A stretch of 8,298 nucleotides of DNA from Pseudomonadota bacterium (GCA_023442755.1 JAEZXS010000069.1:1-8298); one strand, 5' to 3'; shown: positions 1-7,333, counted from the first letter of the stretch. Made by a program: numbers and translations. Notes: generated by a model not told the origin, from the letters alone.

Positions 1-2378
1 TCTCCCTTTCGACCTATGCGCGGGTGAACCCCTACGGATTCATCGAGACCCCGTACCGCACCGTCGAAGAGGCTGCAGCCAGCTCTTCGGTCAACTATCT
101 CACCGCCATGGATGAGAAAGACTATCCGATCGCCCAGGCAAACGCCGCTCTGGACGAGCAGGGACGGTTCAAAGTCGAACAGATTTCCGCCCGGAAGGCG
201 GGTGAATTCGTCATGGTTCCCCCCAACGAGATCCGCTACATGGACGTTTCACCCAATCAGCTGGTGAGCGTTTCCGCTTCGCTGATCCCGTTCCTGGAAC
301 ATGACGACGCAAACCGCGCCCTCATGGGATCGAACATGCAGCGTCAGGCCGTTCCACTCATCCAGTCCCGCTCTCCCCTGGTCGGAACCGGAATCGAAAG
401 GATCGTCGCCAAGGACAGCGGCGTCACCATCGTCGCCAAGCGCGGCGGGGTCGTGGAATATGTGGATGCAACGAGAATCGTTGTTCGCGCCACGCACAGC
501 ATCGACGTCGGCCGCGGAGTCGATATCTACAAGCTGATCAAGTTCCAGCGGTCGAACCAGAGCACGTGCATCAACCAGAAGCCGCTGGTCAAGCAGGGCG
601 ACGTTGTCGAAAAAGGCCAGATCCTTGCCGACGGGCCGTCGACCGATCACGGTGAGCTGGCGCTGGGACGCAACGTGATGGTGGCGTTCATGAGCTGGGG
701 CGGGTACAACTTCGAAGACTCGATCCTGGTCAGCGAGCGCATCGTCAAAGAAGACGTGTTCACCTCGATTCACATCGAGGAATTCGAGGTAGTCGCCCGG
801 GACACCAAACTGGGCAAGGAAGAGATTACCCGGGATATCCCGAACGTGGGCGAAGAGGCTCTCAAGAACCTCGACGAGAGCGGAATCATCCGCATAGGCG
901 CCTACATCAAGCCAAACGACATCCTGGTCGGCAAGGTTACCCCCAAGGGCGAATCCCAGCTCACTCCGGAAGAGAAGCTGCTTCGCGCGATCTTCGGCGA
1001 AAAGGCGAGCGACGTGAAGGATACCTCGCTTCGCGTTCCGCCCGGGGTTGAAGGGATCATCATCGACGCCAAGGTGTTTTCGCGCAAGGGCGTCGAGAAG
1101 GACGATCGCACCCGCCAGATCGAAGAATATGAAATCGGACGCCTGATGAAAGACCAGCGCGACGAGCTGGACATCATCAGGAAGACCGCAGTACGGCAGA
1201 TGGCCCAGATCATCGAGGGCAAGATCTGCGACGCCGCCCTGAAAGACGGCAAAAAGCTCTACCTCAAGAAGGGCGAAGCGTTTACCGAAAGCGCCCTCCT
1301 TCAACTTCCGAGCGCGCTTTGGGATCAAATCAGCGTGGCCCGGGAGCCAGCACTCTCGATGGAAGTGGAGACGATCATCTCCAATTACCGCCAGCAGGTG
1401 CAGGTTGTCAGGGACCTTTTCGAGGAAAAGATAAACAAGCTGAAAAGAGGCGATGAGCTTCCGCCGGGCGTCATCAAGATGGTGAAAGTCTACATCGCCG
1501 TGAAACGCAAACTCCAGGTGGGAGACAAAATGGCGGGGCGGCACGGAAACAAGGGTGTCGTTTCGCGAATCCTTCCCATCGAGGATATGCCCTACTTTCC
1601 CGACGGCACTCCGATGGATGTCGTTTTGAACCCCCTTGGCGTTCCCTCTCGTATGAACGTCGGGCAGGTGCTCGAAACCCATCTCGGATGGGCCGCAAAG
1701 GGCATCGGAAATCAGCTTGCGCTCATGCTGGAAGACTACCTGGACAAGGCCAAGGAGCGCGAGACCATAGAAGAAAAGCTGAAGAGAATATACAACAAGC
1801 TCGAATATTCCGAGTTTTTCGACGGCGCGTCGGAAGAGGAACTCCGAAGCATCATACCCGACCTCAAAGAAGGTATGCATGTTGCCACGCCGGTTTTCGA
1901 CGGCGCGGAGGAGCCTGAGATCCGAAGCTTCCTCAAGGAAGCGGGCGTTTCCGAAACCGGGCAGTCCCGTCTGTACGACGGACGCACCGGCGAGCCCTTC
2001 GACCAGACCGTTACGGTCGGAGTTATGTATATCCTTAAACTCCACCACTTGGTGGATGACAAGATCCATGCACGTTCCATTGGCCCCTACTCCCTCGTCA
2101 CCCAGCAGCCGCTTGGAGGTAAAGCTCAGTTCGGCGGCCAGAGGCTGGGAGAAATGGAAGTGTGGACCATGGAAGCGTACGGTGCGGCCTATGCCCTCCA
2201 GGAGTTCCTCACCGTCAAATCCGACGATGTGGCCGGACGTACGCGGATGTATGAAAAGATCGTCAAAGGCGACAATACCCTTGAGGCCGGACTGCCGGAG
2301 TCCTTCAACGTTCTAGTCAAAGAACTGCAGGCACTTGCTCTGGACGTACGGCTCCTCGAAGAAGAGGAAGGGAATTAA
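1..2378 (+). CDS. rpoB: RNA polymerase beta subunit, C-terminal ~790 residues (5' end outside window)
   Basis: This is the beta subunit of DNA-directed RNA polymerase, which forms one pincer of the core enzyme and half of the active-site cleft. The frame is open from the left edge (first whole codon at nt 3). The first residues, SLSTYARVNPYGF, match E. coli beta from about S574, just past rifampicin cluster II, so about 573 residues are missing upstream. A GTG at 24 is an internal Val, not the start. Visible landmarks are NFEDS (nt 711-722, E813/D814 equivalents), GDKMAGRHGNKG (nt 1521-1556, with lysines at 1527 and 1551 equivalent to K1065 and K1073) and YSLVTQQPLGGKAQFGG near the C-terminus. 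The proteobacterial helical insert (E. coli beta i9/SI2 position) lies at about nt 1120-1450. The E813-to-K1065 interval is about 19 residues longer than in E. coli, which puts the whole protein near 1,364 residues. It ends in an acidic tail with TAA and is followed by rpoC. Confidence 0.99.
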   Translation, partial: SLSTYARVNPYGFIETPYRTVEEAAASSSVNYLTAMDEKDYPIAQANAALDEQGRFKVEQISARKAGEFVMVPPNEIRYMDVSPNQLVSVSASLIPFLEHDDANRALMGSNMQRQAVPLIQSRSPLVGTGIERIVAKDSGVTIVAKRGGVVEYVDATRIVVRATHSIDVGRGVDIYKLIKFQRSNQSTCINQKPLVKQGDVVEKGQILADGPSTDHGELALGRNVMVAFMSWGGYNFEDSILVSERIVKEDVFTSIHIEEFEVVARDTKLGKEEITRDIPNVGEEALKNLDESGIIRIGAYIKPNDILVGKVTPKGESQLTPEEKLLRAIFGEKASDVKDTSLRVPPGVEGIIIDAKVFSRKGVEKDDRTRQIEEYEIGRLMKDQRDELDIIRKTAVRQMAQIIEGKICDAALKDGKKLYLKKGEAFTESALLQLPSALWDQISVAREPALSMEVETIISNYRQQVQVVRDLFEEKINKLKRGDELPPGVIKMVKVYIAVKRKLQVGDKMAGRHGNKGVVSRILPIEDMPYFPDGTPMDVVLNPLGVPSRMNVGQVLETHLGWAAKGIGNQLALMLEDYLDKAKERETIEEKLKRIYNKLEYSEFFDGASEEELRSIIPDLKEGMHVATPVFDGAEEPEIRSFLKEAGVSETGQSRLYDGRTGEPFDQTVTVGVMYILKLHHLVDDKIHARSIGPYSLVTQQPLGGKAQFGGQRLGEMEVWTMEAYGAAYALQEFLTVKSDDVAGRTRMYEKIVKGDNTLEAGLPESFNVLVKELQALALDVRLLEEEEGN

Positions 2379-2404
2379 AGCAGTGGTCATCAGGTGAAAT
2401 GGGC

Positions 2405-2441
2405 GCCGCCCCTGCCCCGCCGACCGCGGGCAAGGGGCGGC
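2405..2441 (+). other. GC-rich hairpin in the rpoB-rpoC spacer
   Basis: The 132-nt spacer between rpoB and rpoC (2379-2510) holds a strong inverted repeat. Bases 2405-2417 (GCCGCCCCTGCCC) pair with 2428-2441, giving 13 base pairs with one bulged A (2432) and a 10-nt loop. No U-tract follows directly, so it does not look like an ordinary intrinsic terminator. A much weaker 5-bp stem (2459-2463 with 2473-2477) followed by T5 (2478-2482) lies further down. Possible roles are an RNA processing or pausing site, partial attenuation before rpoC, or a copy of a dispersed palindromic repeat. The sequence cannot decide between these. Confidence 0.7.
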
Positions 2442-2498
2442 TCACGCAAGGCTTCGGCCGTTTCGTTCACCCAAACGTTTTTAGCAGTCTGACCACGC

Positions 2499-2506
2499 AA
2501 GGAGGT
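2499..2506 (+). promoter_or_regulatory. Shine-Dalgarno site of rpoC, fixing the TTG start
   Basis: AAGGAGGT is a full 8-nt complement of the 16S rRNA 3' tail and lies 4 nt before the TTG at 2511 (5 nt from GGAGG). With the protein alignment it settles the non-ATG start. The next in-frame ATG (residue 23) would remove the conserved N-terminal beta' segment. Confidence 0.85.
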
Positions 2507-2510
2507 TCTT

Positions 2511-5500
2511 TTGAAAGAGCTTTACTCTCTTTTCACAAAACCGAAAGATCCGTTGCATTTCAACGCCGTCAAGATCATGATCTCCTCCCCCGAAAGGATT
2601 CGGGAATGGTCGTACGGCGAAGTTAAAAAGCCGGAAACCATAAATTACCGGACGTTCAAACCGGAGCGCGACGGGCTTTTCTGTGCAAGGATTTTCGGCC
2701 CGATCAAGGATTACGAATGTAACTGCGGGAAGTACAAGCGCATGAAACACCGCGGCGTCGTGTGCGAAAAGTGCGGCGTCGAGGTCATTCAGTCCAAGGT
2801 TCGCCGCGAGCGCATGGGCCATATCGAACTGGCCTCTCCGGTCGCACATATCTGGTTTTTGCGAAGTCTGCCCAGCAAAATCGGGAACCTCCTGGATCTC
2901 ACGCTGAGGGAACTGGAGAAGGTACTCTATTTTGACTCCTACATCGTTTTAGACCCAGGCGAGACCCCTCTTACCCGGGGCGAGCTGCTCACCGAAGAGC
3001 GCTACCGCCAGATGGTGCAGGAGCACGGCAGCGCCTTTACCGCAGGGATCGGAGCGGAAGCTATCAAACAACTTCTTTCCGTTCTCAACCTCGAAAAGCT
3101 CGCCTTCGAGCTGCGCGAGGAAATGGTCAAGACCAACTCCGTCGCAAAGCGCAAGAAGCTTGCGAAGCGCCTTAAAATTATCGACGCTTTCCGCGAATCG
3201 GAAAATCGGCCGGAATGGATGATCATGGACGTCATCCCCGTCCTGCCGCCCGACCTGCGGCCTCTTGTTCCCCTCGACGGAGGGCGGTTTGCCACGAGCG
3301 ATCTCAACGACCTGTATCGCCGCGTGATCAACCGTAACAACCGGCTCAAGCGTCTCCAGGAACTCAACGCTCCCGACATCATCATCCGCAATGAAAAGCG
3401 GATGCTCCAGGAAGCCGTAGACGTTCTTTTCGATAACGGCCGCCGCGGAAAGACCATCACAGGGGCGAGCAAACGTCCTCTCAAGTCGTTGAGCGACATG
3501 CTCAAAGGCAAGCAGGGCCGCTTCCGCCAGAATCTGCTCGGTAAGCGCGTCGACTACTCGGGACGTACCGTTATCGTCATCGGCCCCAACCTCCGCCTGC
3601 ATCAGTGCGGACTGCCGAAGAAGATGGCCCTCGAGCTGTTCAAACCCTTCATCTACAACAAACTTGAAGAGAAGGGATACGTAACGACTATCAAGGCGGC
3701 CAAGAAAATGGTCGAGCGCGAAACCCCGGAAGTCTGGGATACCCTGGATGAGGTGGTCCGCGAATTCCCGATCATGCTCAACCGCGCTCCGACTCTGCAC
3801 CGCCTCGGCATCCAGGCTTTCGAGCCGATTCTGATCGAAGGCAAGGCCATTCAGCTTCATCCCCTCGTCTGCACTGCATTCAATGCGGACTTCGACGGTG
3901 ACCAGATGGCCGTGCACGTTCCGCTCTCGATCGAAGCGCAAGCAGAAGCCCGCATCTTGATGATGTCCACGAACAATATTCTCAGTCCGGCACACGGCGA
4001 CCCTATCATCGTGCCTTCGCAGGATATCGTTCTCGGCATTTATTACATGACCCGCGAAAAACCCTTCGCCAAGGGCGCAACGTCTCCCTTTGCAACCCCG
4101 GAGGAACTGACGCAGGCGATTCTCAAGGGAACGATTCGCGTCTACAACGGCCCCGAAGAAGTCCGTTGCGCGCATGACAGCGAGGAAGCCGACCTGCATG
4201 CCGGCGTGCTTGTACGGTTCCGTCAATACGCGAAAGAAGACGGCGTCGTAGATACCGTCGGCGACAAGGCAATTACGCTCAAAGCCGATGGAAAGAGGCC
4301 GATATACTTCCTGGGCGACAGCAAGACCACCCTCATCCAGCGCATTCTGGTCAAGCCGGACGATGTTGTCACCAGGGGCCAGCTCCTTGCCGAAGAATAC
4401 ATAAGAACAACGGTTGGCCGCGTGCTGCTTTCCGAAATCCTGCCCGAAGGCGTCCCCTTCTCGGCCGTCAACCGGGTTATGAACAAGAAGGCGCTCGCGC
4501 AGCTCATCGATATGTGCTACCGCACCGCCGGTGTAAAGGCTACGGTCATCCTCGCCGACAGGCTCAAGGATACCGGATACCACTACGCGACGCGCTCCGG
4601 GATCTCCATTTCCATCAAGGACATGACTATTCCGGGACGTAAGGCGGAAATTCTCGGCGTTGCGTTCGACCAGGTCCAGGAAATCGAGCGGCAGTACAAC
4701 GAAGGTCTTATCACCGAAGGTGAAAAGTACAATAAGGCAGTCGACATCTGGGCCAAGGCGACGGAAGACGTTGCGGCCGAAATGATGCGCGAGATCGGTA
4801 TTAGCGAAATTGCCGGACCTCAGGGTGAAACGACTCGGATCGAGTCCTTCAACCCGATTTACATGATGGCCGATTCCGGCGCGCGCGGCAGTAAGGACCA
4901 GATGCGCCAGCTCGCCGGCATGCGCGGTTTGATGGCCAAGCCGTCGGGTGAAATCATCGAGACGCCGATCACGGCCAACTTCCGTGAAGGCCTCACCGTT
5001 CTGCAGTACTTCATCTCAACGCACGGCGCACGTAAAGGTCTGGCGGATACGGCCCTCAAGACCGCAAACTCCGGCTACCTTACCCGGCGCCTCGTGGACG
5101 TATCGCAGGACGTGATCATATCCGAGATCGACTGCGGAACGATGGACGGCATCGAGGTGGAAGCCCTCCTCGAAGCCGGTGAAATAATCCAGAGGCTCGG
5201 CGATCGTATTCTCGGCCGCACGGCCCAGGAAGACATAGTCGACCCGGTTACGGGCGAAGTCATCGTCCCCATGGGTGCGGAAATCGACGAACGCAAGGTG
5301 ATAGAGATCGAGGATGCGGGCATCGAACGCGTAAACATTCGTTCCGCCCTCACCTGCCGCAGCACAAGAGGCGTGTGCGCCACGTGTTACGGGCGCGACC
5401 TGGCCCAGGGCAAGCTGGCCCAGATCGGCGAGGCAATCGGCATCATCGCCGCCCAGTCCATCGGTGAGCCGGGAACGCAGCTTACCATGCGTACGTTCCA

Positions 5501-6785
5501 CATCGGTGGTACGGCGAGCAAGAGCATCGAACGTACGTCGATCAGCAACCGCTACGCGGGTTCGGTGAAGTTCATAAACCTCAACACGGTTCAGAACCGT
5601 GAAGGCGATCTCGTCGCCATGAACCGCAACGGTGAAATCGCAATCATCAGCGAGACGGGCCGTGAGCGCGAACGCTATGTGATCATCTACGGCGCCAAGC
5701 TCAAGGTCAACGAAGGGCAGCAGGTAATCCCCGACACCCTTCTCGCCGAGTGGGACCCGTTCACCACGCCGATTCTGACCGAGGTTCCGGGAACGACCAA
5801 GTTTGGTGACATCATCGAAGGCCAGACCATGCAGGAAAAGCTGGACCCCGTCACGGGAAAATCCAGCAAGGTCGTCGTCGAATACCGCGACTCCGATGTC
5901 CGTCCCAGGATCTCGATCAAGGATGAAAAGGGAAGAACATCCAAAGTCGGTGAAGGCGCAGCACGCTACTTCATGCCTTTGGGCGCGATTCTCATGGTCA
6001 ACGAAGGCGATCGCGTATTCCCCGGTGACGTTCTTGCGAGAATCCCGCGCGAGACCACCAAGACCAAAGACATCACCGGTGGTCTTCCGCGTGTTGCAGA
6101 GTTGTTCGAAGTGCGCAAGCCCAAGGAAAATGCCGTCATCGCCGAAATCGACGGTGTGGTCAGCTTCGGCAAGGATACCAAAGGCAAGCGCAAGGTGGTC
6201 GTGTCGCCGGAAGTCGGCGATGCTCGCGAATACCTGATCCCGAAAGGCAAGCACATCAGCGTCCACGAAGGAGACTACGTGCGCGCCGGTGAGCCCCTCA
6301 TGGACGGCTCCCCCAACCCGCACGACATCCTCACGGTTCTCGGCGAAAAAGAAGTCGCCAAGTACCTCGTCGATGAAGTGCAGCAGGTCTACCGGTTGCA
6401 GGGCGTCAAGATCAATGACAAGCATATAGAGGTCATTGTCCGCCAGATGCTCAAGCGCGTGCGCATAACCGACCCGGGCGATTCGGAGTTCCTGCTTGGC
6501 GAGCACGTGGAAAAGCCGGTGTTCGAGGAAGTCAACGACCAGCTCGTTGCCCAGGGACAGCGGCCCGCGGCTGCGGAACCGCTTCTGCTCGGAATCACCA
6601 AGGCCTCTTTGAGCACCCAGAGCTTCATCTCGGCGGCCTCGTTCCAGGAAACGACCAAGGTCCTGACCGATGCGGCGACTGCCGGGAAGGTGGATCACCT
6701 GCTCGGCCTCAAGGAGAACGTCATCATGGGTCGACTGATTCCGGCCGGTTCCGGTCTGAGGCAGTACCGCGAGATAAGGAAATAG
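2511..6785 (+). CDS. rpoC: RNA polymerase beta' subunit (1,424 aa, TTG start)
   Basis: This is the catalytic beta' subunit of RNA polymerase, containing the clamp, the active-site Mg-binding loop, bridge helix, trigger loop and jaw. The N-terminus (MKELYSLF...VKKPETINYRTFKPERDG) aligns end to end with E. coli. The N-terminal zinc site is C70, C72, C85, C88, identical in number to E. coli. NADFDGD carries the Mg-binding D460, D462, D464 (nt 3882-3902). The second zinc site is C875, C949, C956, C959. The bridge-helix region runs through FREGLTVLQYFISTHGARK (nt 4980-5036). The trigger loop starts at TMRTFHIGG (His 997, E. coli H936) and is split by an SI3-type insert at about residues 1005-1180. 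Compared with E. coli there are about 61 extra residues, all between 515 and 632, while the C-terminal tail is shorter and ends YREIRK. A perfect ribosome-binding site precedes the TTG. The gene follows rpoB by 132 nt, and an RNA stem follows its TAG stop. Confidence 0.99.
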   Translation: MKELYSLFTKPKDPLHFNAVKIMISSPERIREWSYGEVKKPETINYRTFKPERDGLFCARIFGPIKDYECNCGKYKRMKHRGVVCEKCGVEVIQSKVRRERMGHIELASPVAHIWFLRSLPSKIGNLLDLTLRELEKVLYFDSYIVLDPGETPLTRGELLTEERYRQMVQEHGSAFTAGIGAEAIKQLLSVLNLEKLAFELREEMVKTNSVAKRKKLAKRLKIIDAFRESENRPEWMIMDVIPVLPPDLRPLVPLDGGRFATSDLNDLYRRVINRNNRLKRLQELNAPDIIIRNEKRMLQEAVDVLFDNGRRGKTITGASKRPLKSLSDMLKGKQGRFRQNLLGKRVDYSGRTVIVIGPNLRLHQCGLPKKMALELFKPFIYNKLEEKGYVTTIKAAKKMVERETPEVWDTLDEVVREFPIMLNRAPTLHRLGIQAFEPILIEGKAIQLHPLVCTAFNADFDGDQMAVHVPLSIEAQAEARILMMSTNNILSPAHGDPIIVPSQDIVLGIYYMTREKPFAKGATSPFATPEELTQAILKGTIRVYNGPEEVRCAHDSEEADLHAGVLVRFRQYAKEDGVVDTVGDKAITLKADGKRPIYFLGDSKTTLIQRILVKPDDVVTRGQLLAEEYIRTTVGRVLLSEILPEGVPFSAVNRVMNKKALAQLIDMCYRTAGVKATVILADRLKDTGYHYATRSGISISIKDMTIPGRKAEILGVAFDQVQEIERQYNEGLITEGEKYNKAVDIWAKATEDVAAEMMREIGISEIAGPQGETTRIESFNPIYMMADSGARGSKDQMRQLAGMRGLMAKPSGEIIETPITANFREGLTVLQYFISTHGARKGLADTALKTANSGYLTRRLVDVSQDVIISEIDCGTMDGIEVEALLEAGEIIQRLGDRILGRTAQEDIVDPVTGEVIVPMGAEIDERKVIEIEDAGIERVNIRSALTCRSTRGVCATCYGRDLAQGKLAQIGEAIGIIAAQSIGEPGTQLTMRTFHIGGTASKSIERTSISNRYAGSVKFINLNTVQNREGDLVAMNRNGEIAIISETGRERERYVIIYGAKLKVNEGQQVIPDTLLAEWDPFTTPILTEVPGTTKFGDIIEGQTMQEKLDPVTGKSSKVVVEYRDSDVRPRISIKDEKGRTSKVGEGAARYFMPLGAILMVNEGDRVFPGDVLARIPRETTKTKDITGGLPRVAELFEVRKPKENAVIAEIDGVVSFGKDTKGKRKVVVSPEVGDAREYLIPKGKHISVHEGDYVRAGEPLMDGSPNPHDILTVLGEKEVAKYLVDEVQQVYRLQGVKINDKHIEVIVRQMLKRVRITDPGDSEFLLGEHVEKPVFEEVNDQLVAQGQRPAAAEPLLLGITKASLSTQSFISAASFQETTKVLTDAATAGKVDHLLGLKENVIMGRLIPAGSGLRQYREIRK

Positions 6786-6792
6786 GCGAAGG

Positions 6793-6845
6793 GCGACCGT
6801 ATTTGGCATGAAAATTAGGGAAAAGAACTTGACAAGTATGGTCGC
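6793..6845 (+). other. Imperfect 13-bp inverted repeat after rpoC stop (possible weak terminator or attenuator)
   Basis: Beginning 7 nt after the rpoC stop, GCGACCGTATTTG (6793-6805) can pair with CAAGTATGGTCGC (6833-6845) over 13 bp, with two G-U pairs and a 27-nt loop (6806-6832). Because it relies on G-U pairs, it makes more sense as an RNA fold than as a DNA operator. A pyrimidine run (TTCCTTT, 6846-6852) follows the 3' arm, so it may partly end rpoC transcripts. The large loop and interrupted U-run make it a poor classical terminator. Its 3' arm touches the candidate -35 box at 6829-6834. Confidence 0.5.
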
Positions 6846-6957
6846 TTCCTTTAAAAAGAAGGGATTTCCCAGCTCGAAAAACCATCACCTCCTGTATGAG
6901 CTGGATCATAAACGATTTTTTAAAGCGGGAGTTTATAACAGGAATGCCCACGATTAA
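6808..6957 (+). CDS. Candidate 49-aa basic small ORF overlapping the rpsL start (doubtful)
   Basis: An ATG at 6808 opens a frame of 49 codons ending with TAA at 6955-6957, so it overlaps the first 14 nt of rpsL in a different frame. The product (MKIREKNLTSMVASFKKKGF... ending YNRNAHD) is lysine-, arginine- and histidine-rich, with no signal peptide or membrane segment. I do not recognise it. The only ribosome-binding candidate (AAGGG, 6789-6793) is 14 nt away and lies at the foot of a predicted stem. The promoter proposed at 6829 would start downstream of this ATG, so the ORF could only be read from rpoC read-through RNA. If translated, it would unwind the helix over the rpsL start and couple the two. 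A chance open frame in A/T-rich DNA is quite possible. Confidence 0.2.
   Translation: MKIREKNLTSMVASFKKKGFPSSKNHHLLYELDHKRFFKAGVYNRNAHD
6829..6857 (+). promoter_or_regulatory. Candidate sigma-70 promoter for the rpsL-rpsG (str) cluster
   Basis: A perfect -35 hexamer TTGACA (6829-6834) is followed after 17 nt by TAAAAA (6852-6857), which matches four of six -10 bases but lacks the usual final T. The surroundings are A/T-rich compared with the flanking genes. Transcription would begin near 6864-6866, leaving a leader of about 80 nt before rpsL that contains the helix at 6890-6943. In E. coli the str cluster has its own promoter before rpsL, which fits. The weak -10 keeps this tentative. Confidence 0.45.
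6890..6943 (+). promoter_or_regulatory. Predicted RNA helix covering the rpsL ribosome-binding region
   Basis: TCCTGT (6890-6895) is the exact complement of ACAGGA (6938-6943), the six bases just before the rpsL ATG. The pairing continues inward (6896-6902 with 6930-6936) past one bulged A (6937), giving 13 pairs including two G-U pairs and a 27-nt loop (6903-6929). This helix would bury the last two bases of GGGAG (6927-6931), the main Shine-Dalgarno candidate for rpsL, and the AGGA next to the start. The 5' arm overlaps ATCACCTCCT (6884-6893), which equals the 3' end of 16S rRNA, so the leader carries its own anti-Shine-Dalgarno. A regulatory role is inferred; the complementarity is seen directly. 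Confidence 0.45.
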
Positions 6958-7315
6958 TCAGTTGGTCAGAAAAGGAAGGGAAGAAGTCCGGAAGAAGTCC
7001 AGTACGCCGGCCCTTCAGAGCTGTCCCCAAAAACGCGGGGTGTGCGTTCGCGTCTATACTACCACGCCCAAGAAGCCTAACTCGGCCCTGCGTAAAATCG
7101 CCCGTGTGCGCCTCACGAACGGAATCGAGGTGACTTCCTACATTCCGGGCATCGGGCACAACCTTCAGGAGCACTCGGTAGTGCTCATTCGTGGCGGTCG
7201 TGTTAAGGATCTCCCCGGTGTGCGTTACCATATCATTCGCGGCACCCTGGATGCATTGGGTGTTACGGGCCGCAAACAAGGCCGTTCCAAATACGGTACA
7301 AAAAGGCCGAAGTAA
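6944..7315 (+). CDS. rpsL: 30S ribosomal protein S12 (123 aa)
   Basis: S12 lies at the decoding centre of the small subunit and helps control translational accuracy. The 123-residue product matches the family along its length (E. coli 124): MPTINQLVRK, CPQKRGVC, TTTPKKPNSALRK, GHNLQEHSV, GGRVKDLPGVRYH and a C-terminal GRSKYGTKRPK. Lys43 and Lys88 (K42 and K87 in mature E. coli numbering) are both wild type, so common streptomycin-resistance changes at these sites are absent. Asp89, which RimO methylthiolates in E. coli, is present. ATG 6944 is chosen because the protein matches exactly from there. An in-frame ATG at 6896 would add 16 residues with no family support and no ribosome-binding site. 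GGGAG (6927-6931) is 12 nt upstream, a long spacing. rpsG follows after 89 nt. Confidence 0.98.
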   Translation: MPTINQLVRKGREEVRKKSSTPALQSCPQKRGVCVRVYTTTPKKPNSALRKIARVRLTNGIEVTSYIPGIGHNLQEHSVVLIRGGRVKDLPGVRYHIIRGTLDALGVTGRKQGRSKYGTKRPK

Positions 7316-7333
7316 CCAGAATTGTCATTCTGG
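7316..7333 (+). other. Perfect 7-bp hairpin directly after rpsL stop
   Basis: CCAGAAT (7316-7322) and ATTCTGG (7327-7333) form a perfect 7-bp stem with a TGTC tetraloop, starting on the base after the rpsL TAA. It is the first of two tandem stems in the rpsL-rpsG spacer. In E. coli this spacer is where S7 binds to repress its own translation, so an S7-binding or coupling role is plausible but unproven here. Confidence 0.55.

Noticed and set aside
24..26. GTG as the start of rpoB
   Set aside because: The frame is open and conserved upstream of it (SLSTYAR), so this is an internal valine and the gene begins outside the window.
249..2069. Long antisense open frame (606 codons) opposite rpoB
   Set aside because: It is in codon register with rpoB, where antisense stops would need TTA, CTA or TCA codons in the sense gene. 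Their near absence explains the open frame. The predicted protein has no recognisable family.
2399..2626. 75-codon ORF starting in the rpoB-rpoC spacer
   Set aside because: An AGGTG precedes its ATG, but most of it overlaps rpoC in another frame and its first part reads through the hairpin, giving low-complexity Ala/Pro residues.
2949..4583. Long antisense open frame opposite rpoC
   Set aside because: Same in-register codon-bias effect as opposite rpoB; rpoC on the + strand is unmistakable.
5016..6809. Long antisense open frame opposite the 3' half of rpoC
   Set aside because: In register with rpoC and explained by codon use; no start signal or family resemblance.
6847..6864. Small 6-bp stem over the candidate -10 region
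   Set aside because: Short, A/T-rich and with a G-U pair; expected by chance in such sequence.
6896..6943. 16-residue N-terminal extension of S12
   Set aside because: S12 family proteins start at MPTINQLV/MATVNQLV. The upstream ATG has no Shine-Dalgarno, and the added residues have no counterpart.
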